The notes beneath the pieces are model-generated. The model saw nothing but the letters and a program-made list of their open reading frames with translations. It was not told the DNA's origin and searched no databases. The position numbers and the translations under genes were made by a program. This document shows, piece by piece, positions 16,384 through 24,282 of a DNA stretch of 41,584 nt (position 1 is its first letter; each line of letters begins with the position of its first letter). Source of the DNA: Myxococcales bacterium (lineage in GTDB: Bacteria > Myxococcota_A > Polyangia > Polyangiales > Polyangiaceae); contig PLIR01000152.1 in assembly GCA_003139415.1 (NCBI GenBank), forward strand, positions 1-41,584, read 5' to 3'.

Positions 16384-19260
16384 TCAGGCGTTCACGACGG
16401 CGCGAGCATCGACGAGATCGGGCGTGTCGTGTCCTTCGGTGATGAGCGAGAGCAACCGGCCGATGTCCTCTCGCGCACGCTTCTTCGTCGCACCCGTGGC
16501 CATGGCATGAAGACTGAGAGTCGCTCGCAGCTCCAAGGAGCGCGACCCCTGCTTCCTCGCGGTGTCGACGGCCCTCGCGAGCGCGCGCTCCGCCTCCGGC
16601 GACTCGTCGAGCGATCGAAGGACCTCTCCCCGCAAGCGATGGATCTCGGGCTCGAGCCATCGCTCGTCACATCGCTCGATCGTCGCGAGCGTGGATCCGA
16701 TCACCTCGAGCGCCCTCTCGGCGCACCCCAACCGCGCGCACATCGCGATGTAGAGCATCGCGTGCATCGTTCGCCCCACGGCCCCATCTTGCCAGGGCTT
16801 GCGGAGGAGCTCTTCGACCGCCTCCGGCGACAAGGCAGACGCGAGCTCCGCCTCGGCCCACCGGAGGACCAATTCGGCGCGACTCTGCCACTTGCCGAAC
16901 GAGCCTTTCTCGGCAATCGCCAGCGCCCGCCGCGCCAGCACGGAGGCCTGCTCCGGCTCTCTGCGCCATGCGTGCAGCAAGGCTCCCTCGGCCAGCATCG
17001 CGGCGTGCTCGTGGTCGAAGGGATCGTATGCCCCCTCGGCGGCCTGCTGCGCGCGTGTGGAGAGGGCTAGGGCGCGGTCCGGCTCGCCCGTCAACCACAG
17101 CGCGAACGATCCCATCGAGAAGGCCAGGAGATGCGCGCGCGCGACCTCCAACGGCGTCTGTTCCTCGTGCGACCCGAAGATGCCCAGGGCACCGAGCAGG
17201 CGACGAGCTTCTTCGAACCGGCCGTGGAGGAGGGTCGTCGTCGCCTCGATCTGCTGGGCAAATAGCCGGAGGGCGACGTCGGTGACGTGAGCGAGCACCG
17301 GGCGGAGAGCGCGCCCTTGCTCGCCGGCTTCGCGTAGATCGCCTTTCACCATGAAGACCGCTTCGAGCCGGATGAGGGCCTCGCCGAGCGAGGCCTCGTC
17401 GCCCAGCCGAGTGGCCAACTCCTTTGCCCTTTCCATCAGCGCAACGGCCGCGTCCGCATGTCCATTGTGCTGAAAGACGCTCCATCCGTGGCTGAGCGAC
17501 ACGCGAAGCTCGAGGATGTCGCGCTCGCGCCCCTCCGGGATGTCGTTCAGAATGAGACCACGGGCGTGTTCGAGGTGCGCCGCGGCCTCCCTGTAACCGC
17601 AGCGTCGGGCGGCACCTTCGCCTGCCACGATGTGGTAGCGCGCGGCCTTCACCGGCATCTGGGCGCGATCGAAATGCACGGCCAATTCGCTCGCGACTTG
17701 CTCTTCTTGCCCGGCGTACCCAGCCTCGAGGCGTTCCGCGATTTTCCGATGCCGCACGCGCTTGGTCGCGGCGGTGTTGCGCGCGAGCGCGGCGTGTTGG
17801 AAGAGCGCGTGCCGGAAGGCGTACCGCGCCTGGATCGTGCAGTCGGGCCACGTCTCGGAGCCCACGTGCCGGAGCAAACTACGCTCGTTGGCGAGCGACT
17901 CGCATACGGCGTCGACGGCGTCGACATCGCCTTCGAGGGCGTGCGCGACGACACCGACCGCGAAGGTCATGCCGGCGATTCCGGCGACCTCGACGATACG
18001 CTGCGCGACGGCGCCCAGGCGATCGATCTGGACATCGATGAGGCGCCGGACGCTGTCCGGGCGGCGAGCCGCGACGTCTCGCACGCTGGTCGCGAGCTCC
18101 CAGCGACCGTCCTGTTGACGGACGAGATCTTGACCTTCAAGCTCCTCCACGAGCGTGGTGAGAAACAGGGGATTGCCGCCTGTCGACTCCTCGAGCGTGC
18201 GTCGAAGCTCGGGCGGAAACGCGTGGCCGGGGTAGCGCTTCGATAGATACGCGTCGACCGCCTCGGAGCGGAGGCCCTCGAGCGCGATCGACGAGGCCTG
18301 CCGATGTGCGATCAATTGCCCCGTCACCCTGGTGAGGGGGTGTCCGCGGGAGGTCTCTTCGGGTCGATAGGTGCCCACGATTAGGAGCTGGGACGGCTCG
18401 CGCCGGCTGCCGAGGAAGGCGATGAGCTCCGCGGTCGACGGATCGGTCCACTGCAAATCGTCGAACACGACGACGACGGGCGCATCGAAGCTCAGGGCCT
18501 CGAGGGCGTCGGCGAGCTCACACACCATGCGTGCCTGCGTCGCGCCGGTCGCGCGACGCTGCAAGTCGCCGAGGCGGTCGGGGCGGACGATGCCAGGCAA
18601 TTGCACGAGCCATGCGGGCGCGTGCCGGGTGAACACCTCGATCGCGCGCTGCGCTCCCCGCCCTCGGCAGAGTCCCCGGACCGCGTCGAGCACCGGGAGA
18701 TAGGCCTGCCCGCTGCCGTATTGTTCGACGCACGCACCCCAGGCGACAAACGGCGGTCCGGGCACGCTCGCTCGCTCGAGAAAGACATCGACGAGCGTCG
18801 TCTTGCCCATGCCGGCTTCGCCGCTGACGAAGACGGTCGTCCGCTTGCGATCCTTGGCCGATCGGAGTGCCGCGTGCAGTGACTCCAGCTCGCGGTCCCG
18901 TCCGACGAGGACCTTGCCGCCTTCCGCCGCCGGCGGGCTCGTGGCGTCGGCCCGCCAAGCCTCGAGATCCACGCGCTTCACCTCGGGCAAGAAGCGGTAG
19001 CCGCGCCCGACCACCGTCTCGACCACGCCTTCGCCCAGCACCTGGCGCACCTCGCTCAGGTGCGTGCGCAGCAAGCTCTCGCTCGTCGCCATCTTGCCCC
19101 ACACGACCTCGACGATCTCGTCGTGCGAGACGAGGCGTTGAGGGTGCTGAACGAGGTGACGCAAAATGGCGAACGGCTTGCGACGAAGACGAAGCTCCGC
19201 CCCATCCTTCCACAAGCGCTCGTTGTCGAGGTCCAATCGGAACGGCGGAAATGACAGCAT
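16384..19260 (-). CDS. Winged-helix/ATPase/TPR transcriptional regulator
   Basis: 958-aa regulator. Residues 1-93 are an OmpR/PhoB-type winged helix (Trans_reg_C) ending in VVGRGYRFLPEV. About 118-420 is a STAND/AAA-like ATPase with Walker A GEAGMGKTT (147-155) and Walker B VVVFDDLQW (263-271). About 520-950 is helical and TPR-like. This layout is that of large SARP/AfsR-like or CadC-AAA activators in which an ATPase and TPR gate DNA binding. OmpR/PhoB/SARP domains bind tandem repeats at 11-bp steps, matching the heptamer arrays upstream of five operons here. ATG 19260 has AGAAGG 6 nt upstream. It sits between two paralogous SDR genes on the same strand. Confidence 0.88.
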   Translation of the reverse strand: MLSFPPFRLDLDNERLWKDGAELRLRRKPFAILRHLVQHPQRLVSHDEIVEVVWGKMATSESLLRTHLSEVRQVLGEGVVETVVGRGYRFLPEVKRVDLEAWRADATSPPAAEGGKVLVGRDRELESLHAALRSAKDRKRTTVFVSGEAGMGKTTLVDVFLERASVPGPPFVAWGACVEQYGSGQAYLPVLDAVRGLCRGRGAQRAIEVFTRHAPAWLVQLPGIVRPDRLGDLQRRATGATQARMVCELADALEALSFDAPVVVVFDDLQWTDPSTAELIAFLGSRREPSQLLIVGTYRPEETSRGHPLTRVTGQLIAHRQASSIALEGLRSEAVDAYLSKRYPGHAFPPELRRTLEESTGGNPLFLTTLVEELEGQDLVRQQDGRWELATSVRDVAARRPDSVRRLIDVQIDRLGAVAQRIVEVAGIAGMTFAVGVVAHALEGDVDAVDAVCESLANERSLLRHVGSETWPDCTIQARYAFRHALFQHAALARNTAATKRVRHRKIAERLEAGYAGQEEQVASELAVHFDRAQMPVKAARYHIVAGEGAARRCGYREAAAHLEHARGLILNDIPEGRERDILELRVSLSHGWSVFQHNGHADAAVALMERAKELATRLGDEASLGEALIRLEAVFMVKGDLREAGEQGRALRPVLAHVTDVALRLFAQQIEATTTLLHGRFEEARRLLGALGIFGSHEEQTPLEVARAHLLAFSMGSFALWLTGEPDRALALSTRAQQAAEGAYDPFDHEHAAMLAEGALLHAWRREPEQASVLARRALAIAEKGSFGKWQSRAELVLRWAEAELASALSPEAVEELLRKPWQDGAVGRTMHAMLYIAMCARLGCAERALEVIGSTLATIERCDERWLEPEIHRLRGEVLRSLDESPEAERALARAVDTARKQGSRSLELRATLSLHAMATGATKKRAREDIGRLLSLITEGHDTPDLVDARAVVNA

Positions 19261-19324
19261 GTGCCCTTCTCCCGGTCTCGTGGATCCCCAGTTTGCGTAT
19301 CCGCTCAGCGCCGTCGGGCCGAGA

Positions 19325-20086
19325 TCACCAGACCCGCATTCCGCCGTCGACGACGATGTCCACGCCGGTCACGTACGAGCTCTCGCCGGACGCCAGGAAC
19401 AGCGCGACGTTGGCGACCTCCTCGGGCCGGCCGAGCCGACCGAGCAACGTCTTGCCCACGATGGAGTCTGCCGATCCCGGATCCTGCAGATGGTTTCGTG
19501 TCTCGTCGGTCTCGATCATCCCTGGTGAAATCGAGTTGGCGCGAATCCCATGGTCGCGTCCCTCCATGGCCAGTTGTCGTGTCATCGCGATAATCCCTGC
19601 CGTCGCGGTCGTGTGGGCCAGCGACCCGAGGTTTCTGAAGCTCATCAGGGCGGCGAGAGATGCCGTGTTCACGATCACGCCGCGGCTGGCCTTGAGGTGC
19701 GGCCACGCCGCCCTGGTGAGGTAAAAGACCAAGTCCAACTCGCCTCGCCGGTTGCGAGTCCATTCCTCGTCGCTGATGTCCTCGAGCCAGTTGAAATGGG
19801 TCGTCGAGGCGTTGTTGAAAAGCACGTCGATCCGACTGAACGTGCGCATCGCAAAGTCGATCAGCGCCCGGCAGTGCCCAGGATCGCCGAGGTGGCAGGG
19901 GTGCAACGACGCCATCGTCCCGCCCTCGCACCGGACCATCTCGCTCGTCTCCTCCGCCGCGTCCACGTTGGCATCGCACCCGACGACCGAGGCTCCTTCG
20001 CGCGCAAAGGTGAGGGCCGCCTCGCGGCCGATGCTGCCGCCGGTGCCGGTGATGATGCACACTTTCCCCGACAGCCTCGACGACAT
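19325..20086 (-). CDS. SDR-family protein 2 (both Tyr and Lys replaced)
   Basis: 253-aa paralogue of SDR1 with the same coenzyme loop (TGTGGSIG), NNAS and ISPG motifs and the same VDGGM-x-VW end. The catalytic tetrad is further degraded: the expected YxxxK reads H158-TTA-T162, so both Tyr and Lys are gone. The Thr codon is ACG, one base from the AAG Lys codon. Ser143 is retained. It may be a non-catalytic nucleotide-binding or sensor protein, or simply a divergent enzyme. ATG 20086 has AGGGAG about 8 nt upstream. It lies 64 nt upstream of the winged-helix regulator on the same strand and divergent from the sigma54 activator. Confidence 0.85.
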   Translation of the reverse strand: MSSRLSGKVCIITGTGGSIGREAALTFAREGASVVGCDANVDAAEETSEMVRCEGGTMASLHPCHLGDPGHCRALIDFAMRTFSRIDVLFNNASTTHFNWLEDISDEEWTRNRRGELDLVFYLTRAAWPHLKASRGVIVNTASLAALMSFRNLGSLAHTTATAGIIAMTRQLAMEGRDHGIRANSISPGMIETDETRNHLQDPGSADSIVGKTLLGRLGRPEEVANVALFLASGESSYVTGVDIVVDGGMRVW

Positions 20087-20201
20087 CAGCCACTCTCCCT
20101 GCGCAAGTCGATCGACGTGCGGATGGGGCGCCTGGTCAAGTCCGCTCGCGACCGCGTGAGTCCCGGGGCCTGCGTGTGACCAGGTTCGGCGGCCTCTTGT
20201 G

Positions 20202-20215
20202 GGCCTTCGAAGGCC
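20202..20215. repeat. 14-bp perfect palindrome
   Basis: GGCCTTCGAAGGCC is fully self-complementary and lies midway in the divergent region. It may be an operator, for instance for the Fis-type HTH of the adjacent activator, but could be chance in high-GC DNA. Confidence 0.35.
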
Positions 20216-20274
20216 ATGTTCCGCGGGCAGACGGACCCTTGGGACTGTCGGGCTTGGGTGCACACCCCGCCACA

Positions 20275-20291
20275 CGCAAGCGGCACGCCCG
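20275..20291 (-). promoter_or_regulatory. Possible sigma54 (-24/-12) promoter for SDR2
   Basis: On the minus strand CGGGCGTGCCGCTTGCG has the invariant GG-N10-GC and the TTGC of the -12 element. The -24 element (GGGCGT) departs from TGGCAC at three positions. It faces SDR2, about 190 bp upstream of its start, and the next gene on the other side encodes a sigma54 activator, which is why it was considered. Confidence 0.35.
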
Positions 20292-20429
20292 CTTCGATGT
20301 GACCATAACTCATTGAAATCACTTGCTCGAGGAGCGCATGGCGCTGGCGAGATCTCGACATTGGCGAAATGCTAAACAGGCTGGCGGGATGCACTGGCCC
20401 ATGGACGGGGTTCGCGGAGCGTAAGGCCA

Positions 20430-22571
20430 ATGGATGAGCCCTTCCGCACTCAGCTACGAGACACTCTCGACCTCGTTCCGGCGCACGCTTGGTACGCGAC
20501 ACCGGCGGGCGGGCTCACGTTCGTGAACAAGGTGGGTGGCGCGTACGGTGGCATTCCAGAGGATCACCCCCTTCGGCTTGGAGCTGTCGTCGACCCCGCC
20601 TGGGACTCGCACATCTCGTGGTTGCATCCGGACGATCACGAGGAGACGCGGAGAGTCTGGTCGACTTGCCTTCGCACCGGTCGTGCGGGTGACGTGAGCT
20701 TTCGGATACGCAACTCCGATGGAGAGTATCGGTGGTTCCTGAGTCGCGCGCAGCCCCTTCGAGCGAACGATGGAACGCTCCTAGGTTGGATCGGCATCAA
20801 CTTCGACATCGACGAACGCAGACAAGTCGAGCTCTTTCTCGCAGAGGCCCAGAGGCTGGCGCACACGGGCAGCTGGGTATTCAATGGCGCGGGCTTCGCG
20901 CACTGGTCCCCCGAGTTGTTCCGAATCCACGGCCTCGAGCCGGCGAGCAAAGCGCCGAGCGTTGCGGAGTATCTGGCGCTCGTGCACCCCGACGATCGCG
21001 ACGCCATGGCGAGCGAGCTCGAAAGGATCTTGGTGAGCGACACGGGGTTCGAGTTCACGAAACGCATCGTGCGACCCGATGGCGCGATTCGCCACGTGCG
21101 TTGCGTCGGCCTCCCGGCCTCGAGCGGCCACGCATCTCCGGAGTTCATCGGAACGGGGATCGATGTGACGGAGCAGGAGAAGCTGACGAGCGCGCTGCGC
21201 AAGGGCGAGGAGGAGCTCCGGCAGGTGCTGGACTTCACGCCTCAACTCATTGCCGTGTTCGGGTCGAGGCGCGAGCGTCTTCACGCGAACCGGGTAGCGC
21301 TGGAGTTTCTGGGCGTCAGTCTCGACGACTGGCGACAAATGAGCTCGGGGGACGAAGTCCATCCTGACGATGTCGAGCGGTTCAAAGCTGCTGCGGTTCT
21401 CCACATGTCGAATCGCTCCCCGTACGAGCTGGAGGTCAGGATGCGCCGCCGTGACGGTAGCTATCGTTGGCTCTTGGCTCGATACAATCCGGTGAGCGAC
21501 GAACAGGGACAGATCATCCGTTTGTACGTCGCATGCACCGACATCGACGACCGCAAGCGAGCGGAGGAGAGGCTGCAGCAGCAGAACGTCGCGCTTCGGG
21601 AGGAGGTCGACAAGGCCTCGATGTTCGAGGAAATCGTCGGCGCGTCCCCGGCACTAGCCGCTCTGCTTGCGCGAGTCGCGAAGGTCGCAAACACCGACTC
21701 GACCGTGCTGATCAACGGCGAGACGGGCACGGGCAAGGAGCTCATCGCTCGTGCGATCCACCGGCGGTCCAGGCGGTCTTCGGGGGCGTTCGTCGCGGTC
21801 AACTGCGCGGCCATCCCGCGCGAGCTCATGGTGTCGGAGCTATTCGGGCACGAGCGGGGCGCATTCACGGGAGCGATCCAGCGCAGGCCCGGGCGCTTCG
21901 AGCTTGCGGACGGCGGAACGCTGTTCCTGGACGAGGTCGGGGAGCTGTCCCCCGAGATCCAGGTCGCTCTCTTGAGGGTGCTGCAGGAACGGGAGTTCGA
22001 GCGGCTGGGAGGCTCGCAGCGCATCCGCGTCGACGTGCGGGTGATCGCGGCGACGAATCGGAAGCTGGGTACGGCGATCAGTAGGGGCAGTTTCCGAGAG
22101 GATCTATTTTACAGGTTGAACGTGTTTCCCCTCGAGGTCCCGCCTTTGCGCGAGCGCAGCGATGACATCCCGCTCCTCGTCCGGTACTTCATCGATCGAT
22201 ACGCGCGAAACGCCGGGAAGGTGATCTCCCGGGTGAACAAGGCGGCGATGGAGCGTCTGGAGTCGTACCCGTGGCCGGGGAACGTCCGCGAGCTGCAGAA
22301 CGTGATCGAACGGTCGGTGATCGTGTGCGACACCGACGAGTTCACGGTCGATGAAAGCTGGCTGGCGACGAAGCCTGCGAGCGACGGAGGTACCAAGCTG
22401 TCGAGTACGCTGGCCGCGCACGAGAGGGCGATCGTCGAGGAGGCTCTGCGTGCGAGCGGGGGGAGGGTGTTCGGCCCCTCGGGAGCGGCCGCACGTCTCG
22501 GGATCCCGCGTTCGACGCTGGAGTCGAAGATTCGCGCGCTGAACATCGACAAGAGTCAGTTTCGCGGATAG
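20430..22571 (+). CDS. Three-PAS sigma54-dependent transcriptional activator
   Basis: 713-aa bacterial enhancer-binding protein. Three PAS domains (about 10-130, 140-250, 262-378; each with an HPDD or PDG-type motif and a DI-x-E/DDR exit) are followed by a short coiled coil (380-398). An AAA+ domain has Walker A GETGTGKE (430-437), GAFTGA (477-482) for sigma54 contact and Walker B TLFLDEVGE (497-505). A Fis-like HTH (about 668-708) ends the protein. There is no receiver or GAF domain, so signal input is probably a ligand or cofactor bound by PAS. ATG 20430 has GGAG about 10 nt upstream. It is divergent from SDR2 and convergent with the FMN reductase gene (11-nt gap). Confidence 0.93.
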   Translation: MDEPFRTQLRDTLDLVPAHAWYATPAGGLTFVNKVGGAYGGIPEDHPLRLGAVVDPAWDSHISWLHPDDHEETRRVWSTCLRTGRAGDVSFRIRNSDGEYRWFLSRAQPLRANDGTLLGWIGINFDIDERRQVELFLAEAQRLAHTGSWVFNGAGFAHWSPELFRIHGLEPASKAPSVAEYLALVHPDDRDAMASELERILVSDTGFEFTKRIVRPDGAIRHVRCVGLPASSGHASPEFIGTGIDVTEQEKLTSALRKGEEELRQVLDFTPQLIAVFGSRRERLHANRVALEFLGVSLDDWRQMSSGDEVHPDDVERFKAAAVLHMSNRSPYELEVRMRRRDGSYRWLLARYNPVSDEQGQIIRLYVACTDIDDRKRAEERLQQQNVALREEVDKASMFEEIVGASPALAALLARVAKVANTDSTVLINGETGTGKELIARAIHRRSRRSSGAFVAVNCAAIPRELMVSELFGHERGAFTGAIQRRPGRFELADGGTLFLDEVGELSPEIQVALLRVLQEREFERLGGSQRIRVDVRVIAATNRKLGTAISRGSFREDLFYRLNVFPLEVPPLRERSDDIPLLVRYFIDRYARNAGKVISRVNKAAMERLESYPWPGNVRELQNVIERSVIVCDTDEFTVDESWLATKPASDGGTKLSSTLAAHERAIVEEALRASGGRVFGPSGAAARLGIPRSTLESKIRALNIDKSQFRG

Positions 22572-22582
22572 GCGGAGCAGGG

Positions 22583-23143
22583 CTACCTCAGGGTCCTCAG
22601 CGCGCTCCCCCAGCGGACCAGCTGGTCGAGCATCGTGTGCACCTCCCCAGCGTGGTGCGGCGCCGGCTTGAGCGTCTTGAACGCTTCGAAGTCGGTGAAG
22701 AGCGACAGCATGACCTGCGCGCGCACCGTCGCGATGTCGAGCGCGGCGAGGACCAAGCGAAGGTGTTCGACGGCGCGCACGCCTCCCATGCTCCCATAGC
22801 TGACGAAGCTGGCCGCCTTGTTCGCCCACTCACCATGCAAGCAGTCGATGGCCGTCTTGAGGGCGGCGGACGGGCCATGGTTATATTCCGGCGTCACGAA
22901 CACGTAAGCGTCGAAGCTCTTGATCTTCTCGGACCACGCCTTGGTGTGGGCATGCACGTACTTCCCGGTCGAAGGCGGCATCGGCTCGTCCAGGTGCGGA
23001 AGCTTGTAGTCGGCAATGTCGACGAGCTCGAACTCGGCGTCGGCGCGCTTCTCGGCTCTCGCCAGCTCGTGAACCCAGCGCGCGACGGCCTCGTTGTTGC
23101 GACCGGGGCGCGTGCTCCCTGTGACGATGGCGATTCGGAGCAT
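22583..23143 (-). CDS. NAD(P)H-dependent FMN reductase family protein
   Basis: 186-aa flavodoxin-fold protein of the NADPH-dependent FMN/quinone reductase family. The FMN-phosphate loop is GSTRPGRNNEAVARWV near the N-terminus and the isoalloxazine-binding segment is TPEYNHGPSAALKTAIDCL. It is expected to reduce flavin, quinones or related electrophiles with NAD(P)H. ATG 23143 was chosen over ATG 23149 because the AGGGAG is then 6-7 nt away rather than 1 nt. A phased-heptamer promoter lies immediately upstream, giving a leader of only about 20 nt. Convergent with the sigma54 activator gene. Confidence 0.87.
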   Translation of the reverse strand: MLRIAIVTGSTRPGRNNEAVARWVHELARAEKRADAEFELVDIADYKLPHLDEPMPPSTGKYVHAHTKAWSEKIKSFDAYVFVTPEYNHGPSAALKTAIDCLHGEWANKAASFVSYGSMGGVRAVEHLRLVLAALDIATVRAQVMLSLFTDFEAFKTLKPAPHHAGEVHTMLDQLVRWGSALRTLR

Positions 23144-23168
23144 GGTCATTCTCCCTGTGGACGACCAC

Positions 23169-23224
23169 ACGCTAGGCAAGAGCCGCCTTGACGTCCGTCA
23201 AACGTCCACCAAATGGTCGCCAAC
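23169..23224 (-). promoter_or_regulatory. Phased heptamer promoter of the FMN reductase
   Basis: In gene orientation: GTTGGCG (23218-23224), TTTGGTG (23207-23213) and TTTGACG (23196-23202) at 11-bp steps. Then follow 21 bp and TAGCGT (23169-23174) as -10, with the start codon 25 bp on. The proximal heptamer is also one arm of TTGACG-TC-CGTCAA, a small palindrome. Confidence 0.6.
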
Positions 23225-23310
23225 ACGCGTCAGTGGGGGAATGGGGGCTACCGCGCGCCGGCTCCTCGAGAGCGACGGAAGCGTCGGTCCTGCATTCGAG
23301 CTCACAGTCC

Positions 23311-23481
23311 GCCCTCGTCGTGGGGCTCGGCGCTGACGTCCCCCTCTCTTGGCGGCTCAGCGTCGGGGTCGAGGCCGTCTATCACCACCAGAACAACGAG
23401 GTCTACTCGTCGGACACGACCACGGGCATCGACGGTGGAGACCTGACGACCTTCGACCTCCTGATGCGTCTGCGTCTGTAG
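23311..23481 (+). pseudogene. C-terminal remnant of an outer-membrane beta-barrel gene
   Basis: The last ~57 codons of a plus-strand frame encode two or three amphipathic strands (GLGADVPLSWRLSVGVEAVY and DLTTFDLLMRLRL, ending on a hydrophobic residue) that look like the end of an outer-membrane barrel. Upstream the frame turns into promoter DNA with no signal peptide or further strands. Most likely the 3' stub of a deleted gene. Called by eye from strand pattern. Confidence 0.4.
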
Positions 23482-23542
23482 GAGTGTCGGGATGCGCTCG
23501 GGTCAGGCGCGACAGGCTTTGCGATCGGCCTTGCGGAGACCA

Positions 23543-24190
23543 TCAGGCGAGCTTGACGAAGCTACCGGCGGCGAGTGGACCGAACGGCGGTGATGCGAGC
23601 GGTCCGCCGACGTCGAGCGCTCCGAGATCCACCGGAGAAAAGGCCGCCGCATCCATGATCTTTCGGACGTCGGCCTTCGCCGCGGCATCGTCTCCGGAAT
23701 AGAAGAGAACGCGACGACCTCCCGACACCTGGGGCTGCGACAGCACGCGAACGTCGAGGTGGTTGAACGCCTTGACGACGCGCGCCCCAGGGACCAACTG
23801 TCGGAACACCTGGCTCGAGTGCTTGCCCCCGAGGTCGACCACCTTGATGCCATACGCGGCCAGCGGATTGCTCGGGTCCTTCGCGTCGGCCGAGTTGGGG
23901 TCGAGAAACTCGACGGCGTTGGTGGCGTCGACGACGATGCGACCGTCCCAGGCTGGCAGGCGCCCCAACACCTTTTCGAGATCGACCCAGCGCAGGGCCA
24001 CGAATACGATGTCCGCGCTAGCGGCCTCCTCGATGGTGCCGGCCGTGATCGAAGAGCCGACCTCTGCGACGAGCGGCGCGAGGGACGCCGGCCCGCGGCG
24101 ATTCGTGATCGTGGCGGGGATGCCGCTCCTGGCGAGCATTCGCGCGATGTTGGAGCCGAGGGCGCCAGAACCAATAATGCCAATGCTCAT
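23543..24190 (-). CDS. F420/NADP oxidoreductase-family reductase
   Basis: 215-aa Rossmann protein of the NADP oxidoreductase, coenzyme F420-dependent (F420_oxidored) family: GIIGSGALGSNIARMLARSG coenzyme loop, TNRRGPASL for NADP phosphate recognition, and VDATNAVEF plus VVKAFNHLDV in the expected places. Family members move hydride between NADP(H) and F420 or act on unknown substrates; no F420 biosynthesis gene is in view. ATG 24190 was chosen because the homology begins there and AGGAG lies about 11 nt upstream. It lies downstream of the quinone reductase on the same strand but has its own phased-heptamer promoter. Confidence 0.82.
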   Translation of the reverse strand: MSIGIIGSGALGSNIARMLARSGIPATITNRRGPASLAPLVAEVGSSITAGTIEEAASADIVFVALRWVDLEKVLGRLPAWDGRIVVDATNAVEFLDPNSADAKDPSNPLAAYGIKVVDLGGKHSSQVFRQLVPGARVVKAFNHLDVRVLSQPQVSGGRRVLFYSGDDAAAKADVRKIMDAAAFSPVDLGALDVGGPLASPPFGPLAAGSFVKLA

Positions 24191-24225
24191 GTGGAACCCA
24201 CTCCTAGCCTCGCGGCCCCGCCGCA

Positions 24226-24282
24226 GACATAGGCGCGCGTCGCCTTGAACAGGTGTGGAACGTCCGTCAAATAGCCGCCAAT
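24226..24282 (-). promoter_or_regulatory. Phased heptamer promoter of the F420-type reductase
   Basis: In gene orientation: ATTGGCG (24276-24282), TTTGACG (24265-24271), TTCCACA (24254-24260) and TTCAAGG (24243-24249) at 11-bp steps. A possible -10 TATGTC (24226-24231) lies 22 bp after TTCCACA and 35 bp before the ATG. The distal heptamers overlap the last codons of the quinone reductase gene. Confidence 0.5.

Larger units (their letters stand above)
20087..20429. other. Divergent 343-bp intergenic region
   Basis: Non-coding region between SDR2 (leftward) and the sigma54 activator (rightward). It is less GC-rich than its surroundings around 20310-20390. It contains a perfect 14-bp palindrome and a possible sigma54 promoter facing SDR2, listed separately. 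No phased heptamers and no convincing sigma70 promoter were found, and no small ORF stands out. Confidence 0.6.

Noticed and set aside
20320..20400. Possible sigma70 promoter for the sigma54 activator (TTGAAA or TTGGCG with ATGCTAAAC)
   Set aside because: No pair of hexamers with acceptable spacing and match could be settled on.
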